Below are positions 17,691 through 26,085 of a DNA stretch of 63,863 nt, one piece after another (the stretch's first letter is position 1; every line of letters begins with the position of its first letter). The notes under the pieces were generated by a model, which ran no database searches, was not told where the DNA came from, and saw only the letters and a program-made list of their open reading frames with translations. The DNA is from Ideonella aquatica (GTDB lineage: Bacteria; Pseudomonadota; Gammaproteobacteria; Burkholderiales; Burkholderiaceae_C): the NCBI RefSeq assembly GCF_018069755.1, contig NZ_JAGQDE010000022.1:1-63863 (forward strand), read 5' to 3'. The position numbers and the translations under genes are program-made.

Positions 17691-19169
17691 ATGAACGGCC
17701 TGCGCCACCTGGCCCGCCTGCCCGGTGCGCGCTCGCTGCACCGCCAGTTGCTGCTGTGGCTGCTGCTGCCCCAGGTGGTGCTGTGGCTGGCCGCGGCGGG
17801 CTTCACCTACAAGCTGGCCGGCCACTATGTGCAGGAGGCGATCGACGCCAGCCTGGTGCAGGCCTCGCGCGCGCTGGCGCGGCAGATCAAGCCCACCGCC
17901 ACCGGCCTGTACATCGACTTTCCGCGCTCGGCGCAGGAGATCCTCGAGGCCGACCCGTCCGACCGTGTGCTCTACGCCGTCAGCTCGCCGCCGGGCCAGT
18001 TCCTGATCGGCACGCCCAACCTGCCGGTGCCCGACATCCCCGAGCCGCGCCTGGGCGAGCCCTACCACTACGACAGCCTGCTGCCCGACCCGGCGCGCAC
18101 AGAGGCGGCGCCCGAGCCGGTGCGCATGGTGGCGCTGTACCTGCCCTTTGCGGCCGAGGGCGCCTCGGGCGGCATGATGCTGGTGCAGGTGGGCCGCTCG
18201 CGTGCCAACCGCGAGGAGCTGGCGCGGCGCATCCTGATGGACACGGCGCTGCCGCTGTCGGCGCTGGTGGTGCTGATGACGCTGATCGTCTGGGCCGGCA
18301 TCCGCGCCGGCCTGCAGCCGCTGGACCAGCTGCAGCAGCAGGTGCAGGGCCAGACCGCCAACGACCTGGCGCCGATCGAGATCGAGGCCGCGCCGCCCGA
18401 GGTGCGCTCGCTGGCACGCGCGATCAACACCCTGCTGGGCGAAGTGCAGCACAGCGTGGCGGCGCAGCGGCGCTTTATCTCGGACGCCGCGCACCAGTTG
18501 CGCACGCCGCTGGCCGGCCTGAAGAGCCAGACCGAGCTGGCGCTGCGCGAGGCCACCGAGCCCGCGCTGCGCGCCCGGCTTGAGCGGGTGCACGAGAGCG
18601 CGGCGCGCAGCGCCCACCTGGTCAATCAGTTGCTGACGCTGGCGCGCGCCGAGCCCGAGTCGGCCTCGCGCCAGGACCGCGCGGTGCTGGACCTGGCCCG
18701 CCTGGCGCGCGAGCTCACCGCCGAGTGGGTGCCGCGCGCGCTGGCCGCCGGCGTGGACCTGGGTTATGACGAGCCCGAGCCGGCGCCGCCGCCCGAGGAC
18801 ACCCAGGTCGAAGGCATCGCGCTGCTGTTGCGCGAGGCGCTGCACAACCTGATCGACAACGCGGTGCGCTATGCCGGCGCCGGTCGCGTGGTGACGGTGC
18901 GGGTGCGGCGCTGCGCTGCGCAGGTCTGCATGGAGGTCGAGGACGACGGCCCCGGCCTGTCCGAGGCCGACCGCGAGCGCATGTTCGAGCGCTTCGCCCG
19001 CGCCCGCCACGACGGCAGCGGCTGCGGCCTGGGCCTGGCCATCGTGCGCGAGATCGTCGAACGCCATGCGGGCCAGGTGCGCCTGCTGCCGGCCACGCCG
19101 CGCGGCTTGCTGGCGCGCGCCTGCCTGCCGCATGTGGCCCCCGCCAGGGTAAGCCCCGAGCGTTCATAG
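17691..19169 (+). CDS. Sensor histidine kinase (TctE-like)
   Basis: A 492-residue membrane kinase. A transmembrane helix near residues 20-44 and a second near 182-206 enclose a periplasmic sensor region of the 2CSK_N type. A HAMP-like linker follows. The phospho-acceptor histidine is in DAAHQLRTPL, and the ATPase domain has the N box LREALHNLIDNAVRYA, DDGPG and GCGLGLAI. It is paired with the regulator upstream. The stop TAG at 19167-19169 lies two bases before the second TTAAT-N6-TTAAC motif. Its ligand is unknown; the context suggests a beta-glucan oligosaccharide. Confidence 0.92.
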   Translation: MNGLRHLARLPGARSLHRQLLLWLLLPQVVLWLAAAGFTYKLAGHYVQEAIDASLVQASRALARQIKPTATGLYIDFPRSAQEILEADPSDRVLYAVSSPPGQFLIGTPNLPVPDIPEPRLGEPYHYDSLLPDPARTEAAPEPVRMVALYLPFAAEGASGGMMLVQVGRSRANREELARRILMDTALPLSALVVLMTLIVWAGIRAGLQPLDQLQQQVQGQTANDLAPIEIEAAPPEVRSLARAINTLLGEVQHSVAAQRRFISDAAHQLRTPLAGLKSQTELALREATEPALRARLERVHESAARSAHLVNQLLTLARAEPESASRQDRAVLDLARLARELTAEWVPRALAAGVDLGYDEPEPAPPPEDTQVEGIALLLREALHNLIDNAVRYAGAGRVVTVRVRRCAAQVCMEVEDDGPGLSEADRERMFERFARARHDGSGCGLGLAIVREIVERHAGQVRLLPATPRGLLARACLPHVAPARVSPERS

Positions 19170-19170
19170 T

Positions 19171-19186
19171 TTAATGAAACATTAAC
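19171..19186 (+). promoter_or_regulatory. Second TTAAT-N6-TTAAC operator candidate
   Basis: The sequence TTAATGAAACATTAAC contains TTAAT and TTAAC 11 bases apart, as at 16933-16948; 12 of the 16 core bases are identical. It is also a perfect palindrome over TTAATG-AAA-CATTAA. It lies between the kinase stop and the GTG of the second operon's binding-protein gene. It is therefore a good candidate for the same regulator acting on the operon 19217-25286. Confidence 0.6.
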
Positions 19187-19216
19187 ATCGCGGGCGTTGT
19201 CTGACATCCCGCCCGC

Positions 19217-20506
19217 GTGTCCAGTCCTTCGTTTGCCCCACCGCTCACCCGCCGCCGCGTCCTCGGCGCGGCGGGCGCCTGGTGCGTGGGTGCGGCCGCC
19301 GACCGCGCGCTGGCGCAGGCGCCGCGTCAGCTCAGCGTGGCGGCCTTTCCGCTGCTGGACAAGCTGATCGAGGGCATGGCGCCGCGCTGGCAGCAACGCC
19401 ACCCGGGCGTGGCGCTGGAGGTCATCAGCCGCCAGTGGATGGACCACCACACGGCGATGACCACTGCGCTGTCCACCGCCTCGCACCTGCCCGACGTGAT
19501 GGCGCTGGAGATCGGCTTCGTCGGCCGCTTTGGCCAGGGCAGCGGCCTGGAGGATTTGCGCCAGCCGCCGTACCACATCGAGGCCGAGGCTGGCCGCTGG
19601 ATCCGCGGCGCTTACGAGCAGGGTCGCAACCGCCGCGGTGAAGTGGTGGCGGCGCCGGCCGATGTGGGCCCGGGCACGATGTTCTACCGCGCCGATGTGC
19701 TGGACAAGGCGGGGGTCGACCCGGCGCGGCTCAGCAGCACCTGGGACAGCTACATCGACGCCGGCCGCCAGATCCAGGCCCGCACCGGCGCTCGGCTGGT
19801 GGGCCATGCGCTGGAGCTCAAGGACATCGTCGCGCGCACCGGCATCGCGCCGGGCGACGGCCTGTACTACGGCGCCGACAACCGGCCGCAGGTCAGCTCG
19901 GCGCGCTTCGTGCGCGGCTTCACGCTGGCGCGCCAGGTGCGGCAGGAGCGGCTGGACGGCCGCTACATGATCTGGACCAACGAGTGGGTCGAGGCACTGC
20001 GCCGCGGCCGCGTGGCCACCGCGCTCACGGGCGCCTGGATGGCCGGCCAGCTCAGCGGCTGGCTGGCGCCCGAGACCGCCGGCCTGTGGCGCGCCGCGCC
20101 ACTGCCCGAGGGCGCCCTGATCGGCTACGGCGGCTCCAGCTACGCCATCCCGCGCCGCTCCGACCCCGCCACCAAGGCGCTGGCCTGGGACTTCATCCGC
20201 ATGATGACGCTGGACCCGGTGGTGCAGTTGCACGCCTTCAAGCAGTTCGACGCTTTTCCCACGCTGCAGGCCAGCTTGGACGATCCGTTCTTCGACGAGC
20301 CGCTGCCCTTCCTGGGCGGCCAGCGCGCGCGGCGCCAGTGGCGCGACACCGCGCGCCGGCTGCCGGCGGTACCGGTGCACAAGCAGAACGCCTTTGCCGA
20401 GGAAGTGGTGGGCGGTGAGCTCGACAAGGTGATGGACCACGGCAAGGACATTGCGCAAGCGCTGCAGGACGCGGCGCGGCTGCTGGCGCGGCGGGCCAAC
20501 CGATGA
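19217..20506 (+). CDS. ABC transporter substrate-binding protein (second importer)
   Basis: A 429-residue extracytoplasmic binding protein. The leader contains TRRRVLGAAGAW, an arginine-rich start that could be a Tat signal, and ends near ALAQA. The mature part begins QLSVAAFPLLDKL and carries GPGTMFYRADVLDKAGV and an ALTGAWMAGQLSGW segment, as in CUT1 sugar-binding proteins. It starts with GTG at 19217 and has no clear ribosome site. It is a different type from the binding protein at 11357. It is first in an operon with two permeases, GH1, GH16 and an EEP hydrolase. Confidence 0.85.
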   Translation: MSSPSFAPPLTRRRVLGAAGAWCVGAAADRALAQAPRQLSVAAFPLLDKLIEGMAPRWQQRHPGVALEVISRQWMDHHTAMTTALSTASHLPDVMALEIGFVGRFGQGSGLEDLRQPPYHIEAEAGRWIRGAYEQGRNRRGEVVAAPADVGPGTMFYRADVLDKAGVDPARLSSTWDSYIDAGRQIQARTGARLVGHALELKDIVARTGIAPGDGLYYGADNRPQVSSARFVRGFTLARQVRQERLDGRYMIWTNEWVEALRRGRVATALTGAWMAGQLSGWLAPETAGLWRAAPLPEGALIGYGGSSYAIPRRSDPATKALAWDFIRMMTLDPVVQLHAFKQFDAFPTLQASLDDPFFDEPLPFLGGQRARRQWRDTARRLPAVPVHKQNAFAEEVVGGELDKVMDHGKDIAQALQDAARLLARRANR

Positions 20507-21402
20507 GCGCACCGCGCCGCGCCTGGATCCCGCCTGCCTGGGCGCCCTACCTGTTCGTGGCGCCCTTCTTTGCGCTGTTCGCGGTGTTCGGCCTGTTCCC
20601 GCTGCTGTTCTCGCTGTGGCTGGCCTTCCAGTCCTGGGAGCCCACCGGCGGCCTGGGCGCGATGCACTGGGTGGGCCTGGACAACTTTGCCTTCGCGATC
20701 GGCGACGAGTGGTTCTGGAAGGGGCTGTGGAACACGCTGTGGCTGTCGGTGATGTCAGGCCTGCCGCAGCACCTGGTGGCGCTGCCGCTGGCGGCCTTCA
20801 TCGACCGGCGCGTGCGCCGCGGCCGCGACTGGGTGGTGGGGGCGTACTTCCTGCCCTACATCACCAGCACGGTGGCGGTGGCCATCCTGTTCGCCTCGTT
20901 CTTCTCCACCGACTACGGCCTGGTGAATGTCACGCTGCAGCGGTTGGCCGGCATCAGTGGCATCGACTGGCTCAACCGGCCCGAGTTCATCAAGCCGGCG
21001 ATCGCGATGGTGGTGTTCTGGCGCTTCCTGGGTTTCAACCTGGTGCTGTACCTGGCAGCCATCCAGACCATTCCGCGCGACCTGTACGAGGCCGCCGCGC
21101 TGGACGGCGCCACGCCCTGGCGGCAGTTCCTGCACATCACGCTGCCCTCGCTCAAGCCGATGATCTTCTTCGGCGTCACGCTCAGCGTGATCGGCGGGTT
21201 GCAGCTGTTCGAGGAGCCCTTCGTGCTGACCAATGGCCGCGGTGGCTCGGACCAGGCCGGCATGACGGCGGCCATGTACCTCTACCGCATGGCCTTCGAC
21301 TTCAATGACTTCGGTGGCGCCAGCGCGATGTCCTGGCTGCTGTTTCTGGTGGTGCTGGGCCTGACCTGGCTGACGCACCGTCTGCTCAAGCCCAGCGAAT
21401 GA
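20503..21402 (+). CDS. Sugar ABC transporter permease (MalF type, second importer)
   Basis: A 299-residue membrane protein with about six helices. The EAA loop is DLYEAAALDGATPWRQFLHITLPSLK, and TNGRGGSDQAG with a preceding FEEPFVL strand is typical of CUT1 permeases. The gene overlaps the stop of the binding-protein gene by four bases (ATGA) and overlaps the next permease in the same way. No ATPase gene is present in this operon. Confidence 0.9.
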   Translation: MSAPRRAWIPPAWAPYLFVAPFFALFAVFGLFPLLFSLWLAFQSWEPTGGLGAMHWVGLDNFAFAIGDEWFWKGLWNTLWLSVMSGLPQHLVALPLAAFIDRRVRRGRDWVVGAYFLPYITSTVAVAILFASFFSTDYGLVNVTLQRLAGISGIDWLNRPEFIKPAIAMVVFWRFLGFNLVLYLAAIQTIPRDLYEAAALDGATPWRQFLHITLPSLKPMIFFGVTLSVIGGLQLFEEPFVLTNGRGGSDQAGMTAAMYLYRMAFDFNDFGGASAMSWLLFLVVLGLTWLTHRLLKPSE

Positions 21403-22232
21403 AGCATCACGCCACGTCCTCGCTGGCCACCGGTGCCGCCTACGCCGTGGTGGGGGCCGGCGCGCTGCTGATGCTGGCGCCGTTCTGGTTCATGTTCGTC
21501 TTCGGCACCCACCCGCGCGGCGAGATCTTCCGCCTGCCGCCGCCGGCCTTCTTCGGCAGCGCGCTGCTGGAGAACCTGGGCATCCTGACCGCCAAGCTGC
21601 CGTTCTGGCACAACGTGGGCTGGAGCCTGTACGTGGCGCTGATGTCCACCGGCCTGACGCTGCTGTTCTGCTCGATGGGCGGCTATGCCTTCGCACGGCT
21701 GGAGTTCCGCGGCAAGAACGCGCTGTTCGGCTTCGTGATGGGCACGATGCTGCTGCCCACCTTCATGAACATGATCCCCACCTTCATGGTGATGGATGCG
21801 CTGGGCTGGATCGACCAGCACCGCGCGCTGTACATCCCCGGCGCCGCCAGCGCCTTCGGCATCTTCCTGGTGCGCCAGTACGCCGGCAGCGCCATCCCGA
21901 AGGAGCTGGTCGAGGCCGCCCGCATGGACGGCTGCAGCGAGTGGGGCATCTACTGGCGCATCGCGCTGCCGCTGCTGCGCCCGGCGCTGGGCACGCTGGG
22001 CCTGGTCACCTTCATCGGCTCGTGGAACAACTTCATGGCGCCGCTGGTGGTGATGCGCAGCACCGCCCACTACACGCTGCCGCTGGCGCTGCGCACGCTG
22101 CAAGCCCCCAGCAGCACCGAGTGGGGTGCGCTGATGGCCGGCTCGGCGATTGCCACGCTGCCGCTGATCGTGCTGTTCGCGATCAGCTCGCGCCAGCTCA
22201 TCGCCGGTCTCACCGCCGGCGCCGTCAAATGA
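21399..22232 (+). CDS. Sugar ABC transporter permease (MalG type, second importer)
   Basis: A 277-residue membrane protein with about six helices. The EAA loop is ELVEAARMDGCSEWGIYWRIALPLL, and it ends RQLIAGLTAGAVK as MalG-type proteins do. It overlaps the genes on both sides by four bases. Together with the upstream permease and binding protein it forms an importer without its own ATPase; the nearest candidate is the one at 8474-9550 on the other strand. Confidence 0.9.
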   Translation: MKHHATSSLATGAAYAVVGAGALLMLAPFWFMFVFGTHPRGEIFRLPPPAFFGSALLENLGILTAKLPFWHNVGWSLYVALMSTGLTLLFCSMGGYAFARLEFRGKNALFGFVMGTMLLPTFMNMIPTFMVMDALGWIDQHRALYIPGAASAFGIFLVRQYAGSAIPKELVEAARMDGCSEWGIYWRIALPLLRPALGTLGLVTFIGSWNNFMAPLVVMRSTAHYTLPLALRTLQAPSSTEWGALMAGSAIATLPLIVLFAISSRQLIAGLTAGAVK

Positions 22233-23581
22233 CCATGACTCTGCACATCGATCCCACCCACCTGCTGCGTCCCGACTTCATCTGGGGCGTGGCCACCAGC
22301 GCCTTCCAGATCGAGGGCGCCGCCGACGAAGACGGCAAGGGCGAATCCATCTGGGATGTCTTTTGCCGCCAGCCCGGTGCAATCGCCGACGGCAGCGATG
22401 GCCGCATCGCCTGCGACCACGTGCACCGGCTGGATGAGGACCTGGACCTGATCGCCAGCCTGGGCGTGGACGCGTACCGCTTCTCGATCAGCTGGCCGCG
22501 CGTGCAGCCGCAGGGCTGGGGGCCGTGGAGCGAAGAGGGTCTGGGCTTTTATGAGCGCCTGGTCGACGGCCTGCTGGCGCGTGGCATCCGCCCATTCGCC
22601 ACGCTCAACCACTGGGACCTGCCGCAGGTGCTGCAAACCCAGGGCGGTTGGATGGCGCGCGACACCGCACACCGCTTTGTGGACTACGCGCGCGGCATCC
22701 AGCGCTGCCTGGGTGACCGCTTGGCCAGCATCGCCACCCACAACGAGCCCTGGGTGATCGCCATCCTGGGCCACGAGAAGGGCATTTTCGCGCCCGGCCT
22801 GACCAGCCGCGCCGCGGCGGCCCAGGTCAACCACCACCTGCTGCTGAGCCACGGTCTGGCACTGCAGGCGCTGCGCGCCGATGGGGCCAGCGCGCCGCTG
22901 GGCATCGTACTGAACATGTCGCCGCAGGAGCCCGCCACTGACAGCCCGGCCGACCGCGCGCTGGCGCGCCTGCAGGACGGCCACGGCCTGCGCTGGTACC
23001 TGGATCCGCTGCTGCGCGGCCGCTACCCCGACGACGCGTGGACCGACCTGGGCCGCGACGCGCCGCGCATGGAAGCCACTGATCTGGCCGCGATCGCCCA
23101 GCCGCTGGACTGGCTGGGCATCAACTACTACACCCGCAACGTGGTCAGCAGTGCGGGCCCCTGGGACCCGGTCGCGCACGGCCTGCCGGTGACCGACATG
23201 GGCTGGGAGATCTGCCCCGACAGCTTCCACGCGCTGCTCACGCGTCTGCACCGCGACTATGCGCTGCCCCCCACCTTCATCACCGAGAACGGCGGCGCCT
23301 TCCCCGACCCGGTACAGGCCGACGGTCTGGTGCACGACCAGGACCGCATCGACTACCTGCGCACCCACATCGCCGCCGTGGTGCGCGCCGCCCAGGAGGG
23401 CGTGCCGCTGGCCGGCTACTTCGTCTGGAGCCTGATGGACAACTTCGAATGGGCCAGCGGCTATGCCAAGCGCTTTGGCATCGTGCATGTCGACTACGCC
23501 ACCCTGGCGCGCACCCCCAAGGCCAGCGCCCGCGCCTACCGTGACGCGCTGACGCGCTGGCGCGTCGGAGCCCGCGCATGA
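22229..23581 (+). CDS. Beta-glucosidase, glycoside hydrolase family 1 (second copy)
   Basis: A 450-residue cytosolic GH1 enzyme. The acid/base glutamate is in ATHNEPW, and the nucleophile is in FITENGG. STSAFQIEGA-type and GYFVWSLMDNFEWASGY signatures are intact. It has no signal peptide, so it acts on imported sugars. It is related to, but clearly different from, the GH1 enzyme at 12634. The ATG at 22229 forms an ATGA overlap with the permease; the frame is open further upstream only as a shadow. Confidence 0.92.
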   Translation: MTMTLHIDPTHLLRPDFIWGVATSAFQIEGAADEDGKGESIWDVFCRQPGAIADGSDGRIACDHVHRLDEDLDLIASLGVDAYRFSISWPRVQPQGWGPWSEEGLGFYERLVDGLLARGIRPFATLNHWDLPQVLQTQGGWMARDTAHRFVDYARGIQRCLGDRLASIATHNEPWVIAILGHEKGIFAPGLTSRAAAAQVNHHLLLSHGLALQALRADGASAPLGIVLNMSPQEPATDSPADRALARLQDGHGLRWYLDPLLRGRYPDDAWTDLGRDAPRMEATDLAAIAQPLDWLGINYYTRNVVSSAGPWDPVAHGLPVTDMGWEICPDSFHALLTRLHRDYALPPTFITENGGAFPDPVQADGLVHDQDRIDYLRTHIAAVVRAAQEGVPLAGYFVWSLMDNFEWASGYAKRFGIVHVDYATLARTPKASARAYRDALTRWRVGARA

Positions 23582-24426
23582 AGGCGCTGGCCACCGGCCT
23601 GAGCGCCGCGCTGCTTGCACTGGCCGGCTGCAGCAGCCCGCCCCAGCGCGTTCAGCCGCTCACCGCACCGCTGCCCGAGCGCCTGGCCGTGCCCGTCGGC
23701 TACACCCTGGTGTGGTCCGACGAGTTCGATCGCGACGGCCTGCCCGACCCCGCCCGTTGGGTACACGACACCCACCGCAACAAGGCGGGTTGGTACAACC
23801 GGGAGGCGCAGTACTACAGCGACCGCCGCCCGGACAACGCCCAGGTGCAGGGCGGCCTGCTGCACATCACCGCACGCCGCGAATCGCTGCGCGATCAGCC
23901 CGACTGGGGCGGCCAGCCCTACAGCTCGGCCCGCCTGATTACCAAGGGCACCGGCGACTGGACCTATGGCTTCTTCCAGATCCGCGCCAAACTGCCCTGC
24001 GGCCAGGGCACCTGGCCGGCGATCTGGATGGTGGGCAGCGGCGGGCGCTGGCCGGCCGATGGCGAGCTCGACATCCTGGAGCAGATCGGCGAGCGGCCCG
24101 ACCGCGTCTTCAGCACCGTGCACACCCAGGCCGGCAGCGGCGCCTGGGGCAGCGGCGCCGAACGCACGCTGACCGACGTGTGCACCGCCTTCCACGACTA
24201 CCAGATGCACTGGACGCCCACGCACATCGACTTCGGCATCGACGGCGTGCCGCACTACCGCTACCTGAACCACGGCGGCGACGCCTGGCCGTTTGATCGA
24301 CCGCAGTTCCTGGTGCTGAACATCGCCATCGGCGGCGACCTGGGTGGGCGCGTGGACGACAGCATCTTCCCGGTGACGATGGCGGTGGACCATGTGCGGG
24401 TGTGGCAGGCCGGGAGTGCCCGATGA
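23578..24426 (+). CDS. Glycoside hydrolase family 16 lipoprotein (laminarinase-like)
   Basis: A 282-residue enzyme with a lipoprotein signal: MKALATGLSAALLALAGC ends in the lipobox LAGC with Cys18 as attachment site. The GH16 core begins TLVWSDEFD, and the catalytic motif ExDxxE is ELDILE, preceded by GTWPAIWM. The C-terminal strand PMTMAVDHVRVWQ type (here PVTMAVDHVRVW) completes the sandwich. Beta-1,3-glucan (laminarin) is the likely substrate. As a lipoprotein it should work at the outer membrane. It overlaps GH1 and the next gene by four bases each. Confidence 0.9.
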   Translation: MKALATGLSAALLALAGCSSPPQRVQPLTAPLPERLAVPVGYTLVWSDEFDRDGLPDPARWVHDTHRNKAGWYNREAQYYSDRRPDNAQVQGGLLHITARRESLRDQPDWGGQPYSSARLITKGTGDWTYGFFQIRAKLPCGQGTWPAIWMVGSGGRWPADGELDILEQIGERPDRVFSTVHTQAGSGAWGSGAERTLTDVCTAFHDYQMHWTPTHIDFGIDGVPHYRYLNHGGDAWPFDRPQFLVLNIAIGGDLGGRVDDSIFPVTMAVDHVRVWQAGSAR

Positions 24427-25286
24427 GGGCCTGGCTGCTGGCCCTGCTGCTGAGCATGGCCGGCGTGGCACAGGCTACACCGCCGCTGAAGGTGGCCAGC
24501 TACAACCTGCGCCTGAACGACGCCGGTGACGGCCCCAACGCCTGGCCGCACCGCCGCGAGCAGGTCCAGGCCCTGATCCGCTACCACCGTCTGGACCTGG
24601 TGGCCACGCAGGAGGGCCTGATCGACCAGATCCGCGACCTCGAAGCCATGCCCGGCTGGGCCCGCGTGGGCGTGGGCCGCGACGACGGTCGCGAGGGTGG
24701 CGAGCACTCCGCCATCTTCTTCCGCCGTGACCGCTTGGCACTGGAGGACCACGGCGACTTCTGGCTCAGCGCCACGCCCGACCAACCGTCGATGAGCTGG
24801 GACTCCAACTGCTGCCACCGCCTGGCCACCTGGGCCCGGCTGCGCGACCGCGCCAGCGGCCAGCGCTTCATCGCCTTCTCGGTCCACTTCGACCACGAGG
24901 CGGCGGTGTCGCGCCGTGAATCAGCGCGGCTGCTGGTGCAGCGCGTGCAGGCGCTGTCGAAGGGCCTGCCAGTGCTGTGCCTGGGCGACTTCAACGCCAC
25001 CCCCGACAGCGAGCCGGTGGCGATCATGCGGGCCGCGCTGCGCGATGCGCGCGAGCTCAGCGAATCACCGCCTTATGGGCCGGTGGGCACCTTCAATGCG
25101 TTTCGCTGGGATGCACCGGCGGACGAGCGCATCGACTACCTCTTCGTCAGCCCGGGGGTGCGGGTGCTGGACTACGCGGTGCTGACCGATTCATTGCGCG
25201 GGCGCTATACCAGTGACCACTTTCCGTTGGTGTTGACGGTTCAGTGGGGTGGGCAGGGCGACGCGGGCGCGAAGGGTGGGCGATGA
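24423..25286 (+). CDS. Exported endonuclease/exonuclease/phosphatase (EEP) family hydrolase
   Basis: A 287-residue protein with a signal peptide of about 18 residues ending QA. EEP metal-dependent core motifs are present: KVASYNLRLN, LDLVATQEG, GDFNATPDS (Asn/Asp metal site) and the final SDHFPLVL. The family includes DNases, phosphodiesterases and lipid phosphatases; secreted single-domain forms like this one are frequent in glycan-degradation operons, but their substrate is unclear. The start at 24423 (MRAWLLALLL) forms ATGA with the GH16 stop. It is the last gene of the operon. Confidence 0.82.
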   Translation: MRAWLLALLLSMAGVAQATPPLKVASYNLRLNDAGDGPNAWPHRREQVQALIRYHRLDLVATQEGLIDQIRDLEAMPGWARVGVGRDDGREGGEHSAIFFRRDRLALEDHGDFWLSATPDQPSMSWDSNCCHRLATWARLRDRASGQRFIAFSVHFDHEAAVSRRESARLLVQRVQALSKGLPVLCLGDFNATPDSEPVAIMRAALRDARELSESPPYGPVGTFNAFRWDAPADERIDYLFVSPGVRVLDYAVLTDSLRGRYTSDHFPLVLTVQWGGQGDAGAKGGR

Positions 25287-25398
25287 CGAGGCGGCCTGCC
25301 GAACGGCTGGCTGGTCCAGCGCCGGGGGGAGGTGAGGCCGCCCCCTCAAGAACGCGCCGTTCATAGACATGTCCTCGTCAGCCGTGGACCCAAGTGGC

Positions 25399-25433
25399 TT
25401 GGCGCATTGTAGCCATTTGGCTACAATGCGCCC
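25399..25433 (+). promoter_or_regulatory. Toxin-antitoxin promoter buried in a perfect palindrome
   Basis: At 25401-25432 there is a perfect inverted repeat with 14-base arms (GGCGCATTGTAGCC and its complement) around ATTT. A sigma-70 promoter overlaps it: TTGGCG at 25399-25404, a 17-base spacer and TACAAT at 25422-25427. The expected start of transcription falls at about 25434, which is the A of the toxin ATG. The palindrome is a good operator for autorepression by the antitoxin or the complex. No ribosome site precedes the toxin gene. Confidence 0.7.
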
Positions 25434-25736
25434 ATGTTCACCGTGCTCCAGACAGAGGAGTTCGTCGCCTGGCTCGACGCTCTGAAGGACAAGAGCGCAC
25501 AGGTTCGAATCGCCGCGCGGCTGCGGCAGGTTCAGGCCGGGAGCTTGGGCGACTGGCAACCGGTTGAAGGCGAGGTCTCTGAGATGCGCGTGCACTGCGG
25601 CCCCGGCTACCGCCTGTACTTCGTACGAAGGGGCCGCGTCATCGTGGTCATGCTCGACGCAGGTGACAAGTCGACCCAAAAGCAAGACATTCGCCGTGCG
25701 TTGAAGCTGGCGTCGGAACTTGGAGACGATGTATGA
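25434..25736 (+). CDS. higB: RelE/HigB-type toxin (probable addiction-module killer protein)
   Basis: A 100-residue protein of the RelE/ParE superfamily, matching the family of short probable addiction-module killers. Signs are FVAWLDALKDKSAQVRIAARL near the start, GEVSEMRVHCGPGYRLYF in the middle and KSTQKQDIRRALKLA at the end. These toxins usually cleave mRNA at the ribosome. The gene lies before its antitoxin, the HigBA order, and overlaps it by four bases (ATGA). The ATG coincides with the predicted transcription start, so the message may be leaderless. Confidence 0.85.
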   Translation: MFTVLQTEEFVAWLDALKDKSAQVRIAARLRQVQAGSLGDWQPVEGEVSEMRVHCGPGYRLYFVRRGRVIVVMLDAGDKSTQKQDIRRALKLASELGDDV

Positions 25737-26056
25737 CCAAGACCAAGACCAAGACCAAGACCAAGACCAAGAACCCCCTGAAGCTGGTCGCGTTCGACGC
25801 AGCCCGGTACCTGGGGGACGATGAGGCGATCGCCGAGTACATGACGGCAGTGCTCGAAGCCGACGATCCGGGTCTGCTGCTGCTGGCGTTGGGCGATGTC
25901 GCCCGGGCCAAGGGCATGGCACAGGTGGCCAAGGACGCGGGTTTGAGCCGCGAAAGCCTCTACAAGGCATTGGCGGAAGGCGCCAAACCTCGTTTCGAGA
26001 CGGTCATGAAGGTGGCGCGGGCCCTGGGTGTCAGGTTCACTGTCCAGGCTGTCTGA
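25733..26056 (+). CDS. higA: HigA-like antitoxin with an N-terminal Thr-Lys repeat
   Basis: A 107-residue helix-turn-helix antitoxin of the probable addiction-module antidote family. The family start motif KLVAFDAARYLGDDEAIAEYM is at about residues 17-37. The HTH covers about 68-100, with VAKDAGLSRESLYKAL and PRFETVMKVARALG. It should neutralise the upstream toxin and repress the palindromic promoter. An unusual feature is a run of six Thr-Lys pairs just after the start Met, encoded by a perfect six-unit hexanucleotide repeat. Confidence 0.87.
   Translation: MTKTKTKTKTKTKNPLKLVAFDAARYLGDDEAIAEYMTAVLEADDPGLLLLALGDVARAKGMAQVAKDAGLSRESLYKALAEGAKPRFETVMKVARALGVRFTVQAV
25736..25771 (+). repeat. 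Six tandem ACCAAG hexamers at the antitoxin start
   Basis: Six perfect copies of ACCAAG follow the antitoxin ATG and encode (Thr-Lys)6. A change in copy number would not shift the frame, so it cannot act as an on/off switch. It can lengthen or shorten the basic N-terminal tail, and it lies within the presumed translation-initiation region of the antitoxin. Confidence 0.9.
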
Positions 26057-26085
26057 CCGGTGCGCGACGAGGGCGCCCCACGGCC

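Noticed and set aside
25736-25771. Hexamer repeat as a phase-variation switch of the antitoxin
   Set aside because: The unit is six bases long, so gain or loss never shifts the frame.
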